NCBI GenBank assembly: GCA_049517655.1
Contig: JBEKRQ010000003.1
Coordinates: forward strand, 372,001 to 436,000
Direction of reading: 5' to 3'
DNA length: 64,000 bases
DNA from: UBA11358 sp049517655
GTDB taxonomy: Bacteria > Verrucomicrobiota > Verrucomicrobiia > Limisphaerales > UBA11358
Of this stretch, positions 45,251 to 54,092 are shown piece by piece (the stretch's first letter is position 1; the number at the start of each line of letters is the position of its first letter). The notes beneath the pieces were generated by a model. The model did no database searches, was not told where the DNA came from, and was given only the letters and a program-made list of their open reading frames with translations. Made by a program: the position numbers and the translations under genes.

Positions 45251-45342
45251 GCGGCGGAAGGCCGCCGCACTCCAAGACGCTGGCGCGTTGGCGGCCTTCC
45301 GTTCCGCGCGAAGCGTCTTGGACTGCGCCAGTCCTCTGGCGC
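45251..45342. repeat. Composite palindromic repeat between the SNF2 gene and gcvT
   Basis: The 92-bp tract contains GCGGCGG/CCGCCGC (45251-45268), an inverted pair CCAAGACGC (45272-45280) and GCGTCTTGG (45313-45321), and GCGCCAG/CTGGCGC (45325-45342) with a TCCT loop. The 3' arm GGCGGCCTTCC also pairs with GGAAGGCCGCC in the first hairpin. It lies in a 256-base gap without genes and, read on the minus strand, gives the low-complexity peptide SVLECGGLPPLYE-like. Confidence 0.85.
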
Positions 45343-45363
45343 TTTCGTATTCCAAAACCAGCC

Positions 45364-48300
45364 TTAATCTTCCGCGAACAAATACTCCAAATCCGTCGTT
45401 GTGAGGCTGCGTGCGAAGCCTTCCTCGCCGAGCACGTCGGCAATCGTCTGCGCCTTGCTTTGTTGCAATTCCCAGATTTTTTCTTCCACGGTGCCGGGCG
45501 CGATGAGGCGGTAAGCGTTGACGGTTTGCGTCTGGCCGATGCGATGCGAGCGGTCAATGGCCTGCGCCTCCACCGCCGGGTTCCACCAGGGATCGTAAAG
45601 AACGACATAGCTGGCGTTCGTCAAATTCAAGCCCGTGCCCGCCGCGCGTAAACTCAGCAAAAAAACGCCGGGGTTCGCGTCGCCTTGGAACGCACCGACG
45701 ACCTGCTGCCGGTCTTTCGTCTGGCCGGTGAGAATGTGCGTGTTGATTTGCCGGTCGTAACATTCCTTTTCCAACAGTTGCAGCATCTTGACAAACTGGC
45801 TGAAGACCAAAACTTTTTGTCCCTCGGCAATCAATGGATCAAGCAGTTCAAAGAGCGTTTCGGTCTTGCCGGACGCGGTGTCGCTGCCGACGAGCCGTGG
45901 ATGGCAGCAAATCTGGCGCAACCGCGTGAGCGCGGCGAGCACGTGCATCTTGCTCTTATTAAGCCCTTGCTCCGCAACAGTTTGCATGATTTTATCGCGG
46001 CTGCGGCGCAGTTCGGCGAGATAAAGTTTCCGTTGCTCGTCACCGAGCGGACAATCGCGACGTTGCTCGATGCGGTCGGGTAAATCCTTCGCGACATACT
46101 TTTTCAGACGCCGCAGCAGCAACGGACGCAATTTGGCAGAAAGCCGTTTGCGCGCGATGCGCTGGACCGACTCGGTTTTCTCGCTGCGCGATTGCTCAAC
46201 CGGAGCGGTTTCTTCGGTGACCTGTGCTCGCGGCTCATACATTTCGATAAATTGTTCCTGATTGCCGAGGTAGCTGGGCTGGATGAAATCCACGATGCTC
46301 CACAAATCCAGCAGCCGGTTTTCGAGCGGCGTGCCGGTGAGCGCAAGGCGATATTCGGACTTGAGCTGTTTGACCGATTGCGTGACCTGCGCGCCCGGAT
46401 TTTTGATGAACTGCGCCTCGTCCAAAATCACCGCCCGGAACGCGAACTTTTGAAATTCTTCCAAATCGCGCCGCAGCAACGCATAATTCGTCACAATCAA
46501 ATCGTGCTGCGGAATCTGTTTTCGCAAATTATGCCGCGCCGCGCCGCTTTCGAGCACGAGCACCTTCAAAGCCGGCGTGAACCGGTTCGCTTCACGCCGC
46601 CAGTTGTGCAACACGGACGCCGGACAGATGACGAGCGATGGTTTGGGATTTTTCGTGTGGCGCTCCTTCAGCCACGCCAGCCACGCGAGAGCTTGCAGCG
46701 TTTTGCCGAGGCCCATGTCGTCGGCGAGGATGCCGCCGAGTTTGATTTGCGTGAGGTGGCAGAGAAAATCGAAGCCGTCCTTTTGATACGGACGCAACTC
46801 GGCCTGCAATCCACCGGGCAACTTTACCGAGGGCACGCCCTTGAAATCCCGCACGCGTTCGCGCAATGCCTTCGCCTCCTGTGTGTCGGCGAAACGTGTC
46901 AACTCACTTTCGTCCAGATGCGCGACGTGCTCCATGCCGACTTTTTGAGGCACGGCGATGAGGCCGTCCACGCCCATTTCGGCCATTGCCTCGTGCGCGC
47001 CTTGCACGGCGTTGATATCGAGTTCCACCCAGCCGGAGTTCGGCAGTTTGACAAAACGGCTGGTGGCGGCGGCGAGCCGTTCGAGATCGGCCTTGGTGAG
47101 TTTGATCCCCTCCGCTTCCCATTCGGCGGAAACCGCCAGCCAGTCAATGCCGCTGCCTTTGACCACGAGCCGCGGCTTGAGCTGGCGCGGTTGCAGGAAC
47201 AAGCGGTGAAACGCCGGGTTGCCAAGAAATTCCGCTTCGCTGGGGCGTTCCGCCCACACGGCCGCAAGCGTGCCAAGAAAGTTTTCGTTCGCGTCGCCAA
47301 TCCACAAACCAGGTTCGGGTGTGAACCAGTCAAGTTTGCGCAGCCATTGGATTGCGGGTTCGAGGCGCGGGTCATCGAGAATTTCCGGTTTGTCGCCCGG
47401 ACGTTTCTTTGATTCGTTCGCGACCCATTCGTGGCCGTTCCAAAACCAAACGCTTTGGTCGCGGAGACTTTTGGCCAGCAACCGCAACCGCACCGTATCG
47501 TCGAGCAGCTCGAAAACGAACTGTGACTTGGCCGGATGCGCGATGCAAAGCTGCTCCCAATCCACACCGTGATTGGATTGCGTCTTCCGCAGGTGCAGCA
47601 ACAGCCGATGGCTCAGTTTGCGCACCGGTACGGACGGTTTATGCGCGAGATATTTCAGCACCGGCGGCGGTGGCGCGTTGCGCAGCAGATAAAACGTGCC
47701 GTTGACCAGCGCGAGCGGCGGCTGGCGGCTGAAAAATTTCACGTCGGCAATGGAATGATTTTTGCCGCCGGGCAATTCGATGCGGTGCGTAAACGAAAGT
47801 TCCTTGTCACCATTGTCGAGGTGTGGCGTGAGCGCGGCGACTTGACCGTGAAATTGCAACGGCTTGCCGTCGCATTCAAGGCGCGGCGTGTGACCCCAGC
47901 GCGCGAGCCATTGGAGCAATTCGGCGTCCGACAAAATCAGCGTATCCACGCCGTCGTTGCGATTGCGGTGCGTGTCGGCAAGCCACTGGATGAATTCCCA
48001 ATCAGCGGGCGGAAAGAGTTCCTGCTCATGCGTGGCGCGGACGACGAGGTCGATCAACTCGCGCAATGTGCGTGCCTTTTCACCAGTGCGTGGACGTGAT
48101 AGAAGAAATTGCACCGCGAGACGGTAACACGACGACTCGTCGTCCGGCTGCACACGGCAAACGACGCGGAGCGTGGCGCGCGGCGTGTCGAGCAGCGGCA
48201 ACGCTGGCGGCGAGAGCCAGTTTTCGAGTTCCTGCACCAGCCTCAATTCCTGCTCGGTTTCCTCGGCTTTGGCAAAACGGTCAAGGCTGGCGTGCGGTTG

Positions 48301-48660
48301 CAATTCAGGTGGCACGGAACGTTTCGCGCGGAGAAAAATAAATACGAGTTCTTCCAGTCGCGCTTTGCCCTGGGCATTCAACAGGCGCGGCCACCAATTC
48401 GTATCTGGAAAATCGCGGCGCGAGAGTGAAAGCTTTTCAAAATAATCTTCGAGTAACAGCCATGCGCGCTGTGAATCGGGGCACGCTGCGAAGTTGCTTA
48501 GGATTTCCTCGCGTTCGTTGACAGTTGCCTTCGAGTCAGCGAGTTCGCGGCGCAAATCGGCAAACGCGCCGTAGGTCTGCGACAGCACTTTGTGGTGCGC
48601 GTCGTATTTCGTCGTGCCCATTCGCCGGCCGGTCCCGTTTCTGACTGACACTTTCGACAT
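45364..48660 (-). CDS. SNF2-family DEAD/DEAH-box ATPase
   Basis: 1098-residue SWI2/SNF2-type DNA translocase. The C-terminal 480 residues have all helicase motifs: I ADDMGLGKTLQALAWL (about 655), Ia CPASVLHNW, II LDEAQ, III LALTGTPLEN, V LSLRAAGTGLNLT and VI DRSHRIGQTQTVNAYRL (in part DRSHRIGQTQ). The long N-terminal half (about 1-600) has no recognised domain except weak SNF2_N-associated features. Bacterial SNF2 proteins of this build have no settled function. No restriction or defence genes flank it, so it appears to be an orphan. It diverges from asd. Confidence 0.92.
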   Translation of the reverse strand: MSKVSVRNGTGRRMGTTKYDAHHKVLSQTYGAFADLRRELADSKATVNEREEILSNFAACPDSQRAWLLLEDYFEKLSLSRRDFPDTNWWPRLLNAQGKARLEELVFIFLRAKRSVPPELQPHASLDRFAKAEETEQELRLVQELENWLSPPALPLLDTPRATLRVVCRVQPDDESSCYRLAVQFLLSRPRTGEKARTLRELIDLVVRATHEQELFPPADWEFIQWLADTHRNRNDGVDTLILSDAELLQWLARWGHTPRLECDGKPLQFHGQVAALTPHLDNGDKELSFTHRIELPGGKNHSIADVKFFSRQPPLALVNGTFYLLRNAPPPPVLKYLAHKPSVPVRKLSHRLLLHLRKTQSNHGVDWEQLCIAHPAKSQFVFELLDDTVRLRLLAKSLRDQSVWFWNGHEWVANESKKRPGDKPEILDDPRLEPAIQWLRKLDWFTPEPGLWIGDANENFLGTLAAVWAERPSEAEFLGNPAFHRLFLQPRQLKPRLVVKGSGIDWLAVSAEWEAEGIKLTKADLERLAAATSRFVKLPNSGWVELDINAVQGAHEAMAEMGVDGLIAVPQKVGMEHVAHLDESELTRFADTQEAKALRERVRDFKGVPSVKLPGGLQAELRPYQKDGFDFLCHLTQIKLGGILADDMGLGKTLQALAWLAWLKERHTKNPKPSLVICPASVLHNWRREANRFTPALKVLVLESGAARHNLRKQIPQHDLIVTNYALLRRDLEEFQKFAFRAVILDEAQFIKNPGAQVTQSVKQLKSEYRLALTGTPLENRLLDLWSIVDFIQPSYLGNQEQFIEMYEPRAQVTEETAPVEQSRSEKTESVQRIARKRLSAKLRPLLLRRLKKYVAKDLPDRIEQRRDCPLGDEQRKLYLAELRRSRDKIMQTVAEQGLNKSKMHVLAALTRLRQICCHPRLVGSDTASGKTETLFELLDPLIAEGQKVLVFSQFVKMLQLLEKECYDRQINTHILTGQTKDRQQVVGAFQGDANPGVFLLSLRAAGTGLNLTNASYVVLYDPWWNPAVEAQAIDRSHRIGQTQTVNAYRLIAPGTVEEKIWELQQSKAQTIADVLGEEGFARSLTTTDLEYLFAED

Positions 48661-48752
48661 TTGAAAAGACTTAAGCTAGTATTCCGTCATAAGCGACAAC
48701 TCCGGTCAATCAGAAAGCGAAAGAAAATGTGTTGCGCGTTCGTTGGCGTGAT

Positions 48753-48780
48753 TGACGTGAGCTTGGTTTTTGCTATAATT
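48753..48780 (+). promoter_or_regulatory. Sigma-70-type promoter of asd, giving a nearly leaderless mRNA
   Basis: TTGACG (48753-48758) and a perfect TATAAT (48775-48780) are separated by 16 bases. The ATG of asd is at 48790, only 9 bases past the -10 box. A start site about 7 bases downstream of TATAAT would leave a 5' leader of 0-3 bases, and no Shine-Dalgarno sequence could fit. Confidence 0.7.
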
Positions 48781-48789
48781 TGACCTTTT

Positions 48790-49794
48790 ATGAACCAAAA
48801 TCCGCAGGTGGCCGTGATTGGCGCCACGGGCGCCGTCGGCGTCGAAATGATTAAAACGCTGGGAAAAAGAAGTTTTCCGGTGGGCAAACTGACGTTGCTT
48901 GCTTCGGCGCGTTCCGTCGGCAAGAAACTCAAATTTCGCGGCGAGGACATCGCAGTCAAGGAACTGACGAAAAATTCCTTCAACGGCATTGATATTGCGT
49001 TGTTCAGCGCGGGCAGCGGCATTTCGAAAGAATTTGCGCCGATTGCGACGAAGGCCGGCTGCGTGGTTGTGGACAATTCCAGCGCGTTTCGCATGGACAA
49101 TTCCGTCCCGCTGGTCGTGCCGGAAATCAATGCGTCGGACGTGAAGTGGCACAAGGGCATCGTTGCCAATCCGAATTGCACCACAATTGTCACACTTATG
49201 GCGCTGTATCCCCTTCACAAGGCGTTTAACTGCAAACGCATCTTCGCGTCCAGTTATCAGGCCGTGTCTGGCACAGGTACCAGGGCGATTGAAGAATTGA
49301 AGCGGCAGGTGGGCGAAATCGTCGCCGGCAAACCGGTGACGAAGGAGGTTTATCCGCACCAGATCGCCTTCAACGTGCTGCCACAGGTGGATTCATTCCT
49401 GCCGAGTGGTTACACTAGGGAGGAAATGAAGATGGAAAACGAAGGCCGGAAGATCATGCACCATCCGGCGTTCAAGGCCAGCGTGACGTGCGTGCGCGTG
49501 CCGGTTTATCGCGCGCATTCAGTGGCCGTCAGCGCGGAATTTGAGAAGCCGGTGAGCGTTGAAGCTGCGCTGGCAGTGCTCAGGAAAGCGCCCGGGCTGG
49601 ACGTGATTGACAACCCGGCCAAGTGCGAATACCCGCTGCCACTCTACGTCACCGAGAAATACAATTGCGCCGTGGGCCGCATTCGCAAGGATTGCGCGAT
49701 GGACAACGGTTTGTGTTTCTGGGTCAGCGGCGATCAATTGCTCAAAGGCGCTGCGCTCAACGCGGTGCAGATCGCGGAAGAGTTGCTGAAGTGA
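48790..49794 (+). CDS. asd: Aspartate-semialdehyde dehydrogenase
   Basis: Reduces aspartyl phosphate to aspartate semialdehyde with NADPH, feeding lysine/diaminopimelate, threonine and methionine synthesis. The 334 residues have the NADP motif IGATGAVGVEM, the catalytic Cys130 (ANPNCTTI), the ASYQAVSGTGTRAIEELK-type block (in part SYQAVSGTGTRA) and the catalytic His region VPVYRAHS. It belongs to the Gram-positive-like USG/asd2 branch in length. It is monocistronic: palindromes lie downstream and the next gene converges. Confidence 0.95.
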   Translation: MNQNPQVAVIGATGAVGVEMIKTLGKRSFPVGKLTLLASARSVGKKLKFRGEDIAVKELTKNSFNGIDIALFSAGSGISKEFAPIATKAGCVVVDNSSAFRMDNSVPLVVPEINASDVKWHKGIVANPNCTTIVTLMALYPLHKAFNCKRIFASSYQAVSGTGTRAIEELKRQVGEIVAGKPVTKEVYPHQIAFNVLPQVDSFLPSGYTREEMKMENEGRKIMHHPAFKASVTCVRVPVYRAHSVAVSAEFEKPVSVEAALAVLRKAPGLDVIDNPAKCEYPLPLYVTEKYNCAVGRIRKDCAMDNGLCFWVSGDQLLKGAALNAVQIAEELLK

Positions 49795-49802
49795 TTAAGT
49801 GG

Positions 49803-49868
49803 GGTCGCCTCGCCGAGGCGACCAGCGAAACTTTTGATTTCCTAATCACGGACGGCCCGGCGGGCCGT
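49803..49868. repeat. Two palindromes downstream of asd
   Basis: GGTCGCCTC/GAGGCGACC (49803-49823, loop GCC) and ACGGCCCG/CGGGCCGT (49852-49868) sit between the convergent ends of asd and the repeat-protein gene. They may end transcription but lack T-runs. The TCCTACC that follows the second palindrome resembles the ends of the coding-region elements. Confidence 0.8.
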
Positions 49869-49878
49869 TCCTACCTTT

Positions 49879-51072
49879 TCACGGCGTTTTGAGCCGGTAG
49901 AAGCCACTGCTGCCGATTGGTGACAAAATCACTTCGTCCTGCAAGTTGGTGAGATTGAGCGTGGGCGTGTTCGTCACATCCGTCCAATTGGTCGTGGTCA
50001 AATCCAAATCCTGCTGCAACACGAAATTTGTTGAAGGCACCGTCCACGAAAGCATGAGATTGCCATTTGTCGGCGTGATATTCATGGAGGGCGTCGGCGT
50101 GATCCGCGAGGTCCAAATCCCACCGCCATTGATGGTGGCGACCAGAGTGTTCCCATTCGCCGATGAGGCGACAGATGTCCAATATTGCACGGGCACGCTA
50201 TTGAACGTCCAAGTCATTCCCGAATTTGTCGAAGTATAAATCGGGCCGTTCACAACAATGGGAGGTTGGATGCTATGGCTTCCTCCCGCCACCGCTACCA
50301 ATCTTGAACCATCTGCTGAAGATGCGATTGAGATCCAATTTGTGGCAGGCGCGCTTGTTCCTGCCCACGCAATTCCCGAATTGGTGGAAATATAAATTAA
50401 GCTTCCAACTATCGCCGCCAATCGGGTTCCATCCGCCGATGAGGCAACGGCACTTGCCCCAAGCAGCGAAGAATTTGTCAGCGTCCAACTGCTTCCCGAA
50501 TTTGTTGAAACGCAAATACCCATGCCCACCACCACCAATTGAGTTCCATCCGCCGATAATGCAACAGCTTTACAACTCGTGATGGGCACGTTGTTTGATG
50601 TCCAAGTAGTTCCCGAATTTGTCGAAGTGTAAATCGTGCCGAAAAGCATATTCACTGCCAGTGCCGCCAATTTGGTTCCGTCCGCTGATGAAGCGATGGA
50701 AAACCATATCTCGTAAGGCACATTGTTTGATGTCCATGAGGCTCCCGAATTCGTTGAAGTGTAAAATGGACCACTTATGGTGGAAATTCTTGCTGCTGCC
50801 GCCAATTTGCATCCATCAGCCGAGGAAGCGACACAATTCCATGGATATAGCGGGACGTTGTTCGACGTCCAGTTGGCTCCCGAATTGGTCGAGGTGAAAA
50901 TTGAGCCGATAATAGGATTCACTGCCACCAGCTTGTTTCCATCCGCTGATGAGGCAACGCAGGTCCAACCACCGTTGGTGGGCGCGCTGGTCAGCGTCCA
51001 AGTCTGGGCCGAAACGCGATTGGCCGTCAGCAAAGCAGTCGAAACCACCAGCAGAATTCTGAAGATTTTCAT
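49879..51072 (-). CDS. Secreted tandem-repeat (BNR-like beta-propeller) protein
   Basis: 397-residue predicted exported protein. A Sec signal peptide (LLVVSTALLTANRVSAQ) is followed by about seven repeats of 43-50 residues with the pattern W..VASSADG.KL.AV......I.TSTNSG..WTSN.VP. Each repeat carries the Asp-box-like STNSG..W motif of BNR/sialidase-type propellers. A C-terminal domain (about 325-397, SWTVPSTNFVLQQDLDL...GFYRLK) resembles the small domains appended to many exported Verrucomicrobia proteins. No catalytic motif is seen, so enzymatic function is not claimed. Confidence 0.82.
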   Translation of the reverse strand: MKIFRILLVVSTALLTANRVSAQTWTLTSAPTNGGWTCVASSADGNKLVAVNPIIGSIFTSTNSGANWTSNNVPLYPWNCVASSADGCKLAAAARISTISGPFYTSTNSGASWTSNNVPYEIWFSIASSADGTKLAALAVNMLFGTIYTSTNSGTTWTSNNVPITSCKAVALSADGTQLVVVGMGICVSTNSGSSWTLTNSSLLGASAVASSADGTRLAAIVGSLIYISTNSGIAWAGTSAPATNWISIASSADGSRLVAVAGGSHSIQPPIVVNGPIYTSTNSGMTWTFNSVPVQYWTSVASSANGNTLVATINGGGIWTSRITPTPSMNITPTNGNLMLSWTVPSTNFVLQQDLDLTTTNWTDVTNTPTLNLTNLQDEVILSPIGSSGFYRLKTP

Positions 51073-51137
51073 CGGTCGTCTGATGAACCTTCTTCATTCA
51101 ACCATTTTATGGAATCGTTGTCAAATCAGCCGTTTTC

Positions 51138-51557
51138 TTATGGCTTACCTGTTTCCTTTGTCCAAGCAACGAGGGATTTGATTTTAGCTTCGGCGGCGGC
51201 GTCACGCATCTTCACGATTTTTCCCCATGGCGCTTTTTCGTCGGCGTTGATGGCGAGAACAAGCTTGGGGTTTTTCGCTGATTGCGACCGCAATTCGCTC
51301 CGCAATTGCTCAAATGTCACCGGCAGCTTTTCCAGATAATAAATTCCGTTCGCGTCTATGCTCACGACGAGCGGCGGGTTGTCATTCGCGCCGGATTTTT
51401 TTGCCTGTGAGGATTCCGGCAGCGCGAGCCGCAACACCGCCTGCTGTTTGAACGTGGTAGTCACCAGCAAAAAAATCACCAGCACGATGAGCACGTCAAT
51501 CAACGCGACGATGATAACCGCCGGTGTGCTCCGCCGTTTGCGCACGAGGAATCGCAT
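51138..51557 (-). CDS. ExbD/TolR-family biopolymer transport protein
   Basis: 139-residue inner-membrane protein with one N-terminal TM helix (about 13-33, VIIVALIDVLIVLVIFLLVTT-type) preceded by a short cytosolic tail. The proton-pathway aspartate Asp22 in LIDVLIVLVIFLL is present. A periplasmic domain follows. The start ATG 51555-51557 is preferred over the longer frame to 51662, which overlaps exbB. It is the last gene of a three-gene TonB-ExbB-ExbD unit. Confidence 0.9.
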   Translation of the reverse strand: MRFLVRKRRSTPAVIIVALIDVLIVLVIFLLVTTTFKQQAVLRLALPESSQAKKSGANDNPPLVVSIDANGIYYLEKLPVTFEQLRSELRSQSAKNPKLVLAINADEKAPWGKIVKMRDAAAEAKIKSLVAWTKETGKP

Positions 51558-51559
51558 AA

Positions 51560-52156
51560 TCAATGCTTTTTGTCGTCGGCGTATTGCTGCCGGATGAATT
51601 TGTCGCAGAGCGCCTCCATTTCGACCGCCTGCACCTCGACCTTTTTGCTGAAGTAACTCCACGCAATGAGCGACGGGATGGCGATGAGCAGGCCGATGAG
51701 CGTCGCGTTCAGAATCAATGCAATGCCCTCCGCCAGATTCCTCGCGTCGCTAAGACCTTCGTGCCCGACCTTGCCAAACACCGTCATCATGCCTGCAATC
51801 GTCCCGACCAAACCGAGCAGCGGCGCGATGCCGACGATGATTTCGAGCACAACGAGGCCACGTTCGAGCCGCACAATTTCACGTCGCGCGGCGGTTTGCA
51901 GCGCGTCCACGTTGTCGGCTTTTGGCCAATCGAGATGGTCGACGGCAAGCAGCAGCAATCGTCCGAGCGGTGACGGTTTTCTGCGGCAGACGGCGCAAAG
52001 TGTCTTTACGTCCTCGCGCGTCTCGCACGACGCGAGCGCTGCTGCGATTCCCGGCGGCACGACTTTGTTCCAGCGCAACGCGAGTGCGCGTTCCACGATA
52101 AACGCCAGCCCGACGACCGAAGTCAGTCCCAGTAAAATGTAAATGAGTTCATCCAT
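51560..52156 (-). CDS. MotA/TolQ/ExbB proton channel protein
   Basis: 198-residue inner-membrane channel of the ExbB/TolQ family. Three TM helices are placed at about 3-22, 108-130 and 150-172. The conserved block GIAPLLGLVGTIAGMMTVF (TM2, with the Thr of the proton path) and AEGIALILNATLIGLLIAIP (TM3) are unmistakable. It begins 31 bases after the TonB-like gene and ends 2 bases before the exbD start, so the three genes form one unit. Confidence 0.93.
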   Translation of the reverse strand: MDELIYILLGLTSVVGLAFIVERALALRWNKVVPPGIAAALASCETREDVKTLCAVCRRKPSPLGRLLLLAVDHLDWPKADNVDALQTAARREIVRLERGLVVLEIIVGIAPLLGLVGTIAGMMTVFGKVGHEGLSDARNLAEGIALILNATLIGLLIAIPSLIAWSYFSKKVEVQAVEMEALCDKFIRQQYADDKKH

Positions 52157-52187
52157 AAATTATTTCGTCATTTACCGCCGTGCGCGG

Positions 52188-53213
52188 TCAATAATAATAA
52201 AACGTGAACGTAATTTCACGATAATCCTCGCCGACCATACGCCGCATATCGCTCGGCCACGCCGCGAACGGCGCGGGGTCCGTCACCGCTTTTTGACAAA
52301 CATAGCCCAGCACGTCACCGACGGAGTTTTGCAGAACCTGCATATCGGCGATGGTCCCGTCATAATTCAAGTGAAATCGCAGTATTACCTTGCCGTTGCG
52401 ATCGAGTGCAAACTGCTGGCTGTCCAGCAAATCATACCAACGCTGCGTCACCGCTTCGATGAACGCAGCGTCGTACACGCCAAACGGCGTCGCTTTCACA
52501 TCGAACGACGGCACAAGCGCCTGCCGGTGAGCCCCGCCTTCCTCTTTCATCTGTGGGCCGGGCAACCGATTCTGTTGCGCATTGGCCTGTTTGAGCGTGC
52601 GCGGATGCGGTTGCTCCCGCTGCTGCGAATCCTCCGGCTTGCCCAATGTCAAATCGCCTGACTGGATTGTCGGTTGCAAATCTTGCTGCGGCGCGGGAGG
52701 TACTGGTTGAAGTTTGGACAAAATCTGACGCGTCACGTCCTCGGTTTTGGCGATCTCGGTTTGTTTGCCATTCAATTGCGGAATATTTTTATCTCCCTTC
52801 GTCTGGTCAGCGGCTTGGGAATTTTGGTTGGAATAATACTTTGCATTTTTTGGCGCTTCGGCCGTCGGCTGCGACACATCCACGAACGTCAATGGTTCTT
52901 CGTTATTTTGAAGCACCGACGACGGTTCGATTTTCATTATTGCCAGGCGGGGCAACCATGCCGGCCAGTGCAATCGCTGCCACAAGTTGAGTTCCTTGCC
53001 GGCTTCATAACCGCCCCATGCGAGCAAATGCACCGTGGCCGACAATGCCAGTGCCAGGCCCAGCCGCCGCATTTCGAGGCTGCTGGATCGCAAGGAATCA
53101 AATGGTGCACCGACTCCGGCCATGTCACCAAGATTGCCCCAGAAAAACGACGTGAGCAACTTCTTTGCCGGCATTAGGGTGACAGTTCCCTCTGTCGTTT
53201 TGAAATTCTGCAT
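52188..53213 (-). CDS. TonB/TolA-like energy transducer
   Basis: 341 residues from ATG 53213 (53174 is an alternative). One TM helix is near 48-68 (LGLALALSATVHLLAWGGYEA), followed by a Pro/Gln/Lys-rich periplasmic linker (about 100-230) and a C-terminal alpha/beta domain with FDVKATPFGVYDAAFIEAV and RFHLNYDGTIADMQVL, as in TonB_C/TolA. Together with the ExbB and ExbD genes downstream it should drive an outer-membrane process from the proton gradient. The frame continues upstream through the antisense of tRNA-Pro, which is not real coding sequence. Confidence 0.82.
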   Translation of the reverse strand: MQNFKTTEGTVTLMPAKKLLTSFFWGNLGDMAGVGAPFDSLRSSSLEMRRLGLALALSATVHLLAWGGYEAGKELNLWQRLHWPAWLPRLAIMKIEPSSVLQNNEEPLTFVDVSQPTAEAPKNAKYYSNQNSQAADQTKGDKNIPQLNGKQTEIAKTEDVTRQILSKLQPVPPAPQQDLQPTIQSGDLTLGKPEDSQQREQPHPRTLKQANAQQNRLPGPQMKEEGGAHRQALVPSFDVKATPFGVYDAAFIEAVTQRWYDLLDSQQFALDRNGKVILRFHLNYDGTIADMQVLQNSVGDVLGYVCQKAVTDPAPFAAWPSDMRRMVGEDYREITFTFYYY

Positions 53214-53254
53214 TGCAATTTTGCCTGATACTGGCAGTTTCACTAACCCGGCGT

Positions 53255-53331
53255 CGGGGCGTAGCGTAGCCCGGTAGCGCGCTTGTTTCGGGTACAAGAG
53301 GTCGTGAGTTCGAATCTCACCGCCCCGACCA
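53255..53331 (+). tRNA. tRNA-Pro(CGG)
   Basis: 77-nt cloverleaf. The acceptor stem CGGGGCG pairs with CGCCCCG; the anticodon arm CTTGT/ACAAG encloses loop TTCGGGT with anticodon CGG, which reads CCG (proline). The T arm GTGAG/CTCAC has loop TTCGAAT. The 3' end A-CCA is encoded. It is on the opposite strand to the TonB-like gene and starts 41 bases upstream of that gene's start. Its antisense reading yields a well-known artefact peptide. Confidence 0.97.
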
Positions 53332-53407
53332 TTTTCAAATTCCCTATTTCCGGAAAAATCCGGGTTTTGAAATCGCCCGGTATTTTCCGACAAACAAATC
53401 GGGCATC

Positions 53408-53986
53408 TCAGGAACCAGTGAAGCTGCGGTAGGTGGCCTTACGCGGATCGTGTTCGGGACGATGGCAAATCAGCGTTTGCACCCATTCTGACAAACGCCG
53501 GCCGACGCGGCGGCAGGCTTCGCGTTCGCCATCGTTGCGCGGGCGACCGGCGCAGACTGCGCCATAATGCAGAGTCTGGCCCGGCGCAACGTAGTCCGGA
53601 ATGCCAAAAACCAGCAGGCCGTAGTTCATCAGCACGATCTGAAGCGCAAGGCACGTCAACTCGCCGCCGCCGGCGAGTCCGCCGGAAGAGGAAAAGGCGC
53701 AACCGATTTTGCCTTCGATCTTCGGCCAAAGTGGCTGGGCGGTTACGTCCCACCAGCGTTTCATTTCCCAGGCGATTGTGCCCATGTGCGTCGGCGAGCC
53801 GGCTGCAACACCGTCGCACCACATGAGATCGTCAGCGGTGGCTTCGGCAACGCTCTTAAGACGAACTTCGGTGGGCGAAACACCGGCGGCGCCTTCGGCG
53901 ACCAGGTCGGCCATCATTTTCGTGTGGCCGTTCTGGCTGTGATATAAAACCAGAATACATGCTGGACGTGAGGCGTTGTTTTTCAT
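53408..53986 (-). CDS. Flavodoxin-like/WrbA-type NAD(P)H oxidoreductase
   Basis: 192-residue FMN-binding protein. The phosphate-binding start ILVLYHSQNGHTKMMADLV, the loop AAGSPTHMGTIAWEMKRWWD (in part SPTHMGTIAW) and AFSSSGGLAGGGELT are typical of the flavodoxin/WrbA family. A quinone or other small-molecule reductase function is probable; the exact substrate is not evident. It diverges from trmB, whose true start lies about 100 bases away, so the apparent overlap with an upstream trmB ATG is not real. Confidence 0.85.
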   Translation of the reverse strand: MKNNASRPACILVLYHSQNGHTKMMADLVAEGAAGVSPTEVRLKSVAEATADDLMWCDGVAAGSPTHMGTIAWEMKRWWDVTAQPLWPKIEGKIGCAFSSSGGLAGGGELTCLALQIVLMNYGLLVFGIPDYVAPGQTLHYGAVCAGRPRNDGEREACRRVGRRLSEWVQTLICHRPEHDPRKATYRSFTGS

Positions 53987-54092
53987 GCCGATAATGATAC
54001 CGGCTTGTCAAGGGCAGGGAATCCGAAATCCGGATTTTTCTTCACCGTTTTGGCTTGTTGCTTCACTTGGCTTCCATCAATTAACTTGCGTC

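Noticed and set aside
46192..47412. 406-codon open frame on the plus strand
   Set aside because: Opposite the SNF2 gene and without any recognised motif; shadow frame.
53214..53393. Upstream extension of the TonB-like gene on the minus strand, reading GEIRTHDLLYPKQARYRATL
   Set aside because: This peptide is the antisense translation of the tRNA-Pro gene at 53255-53331, a familiar annotation artefact. The gene should start at 53213 or later.
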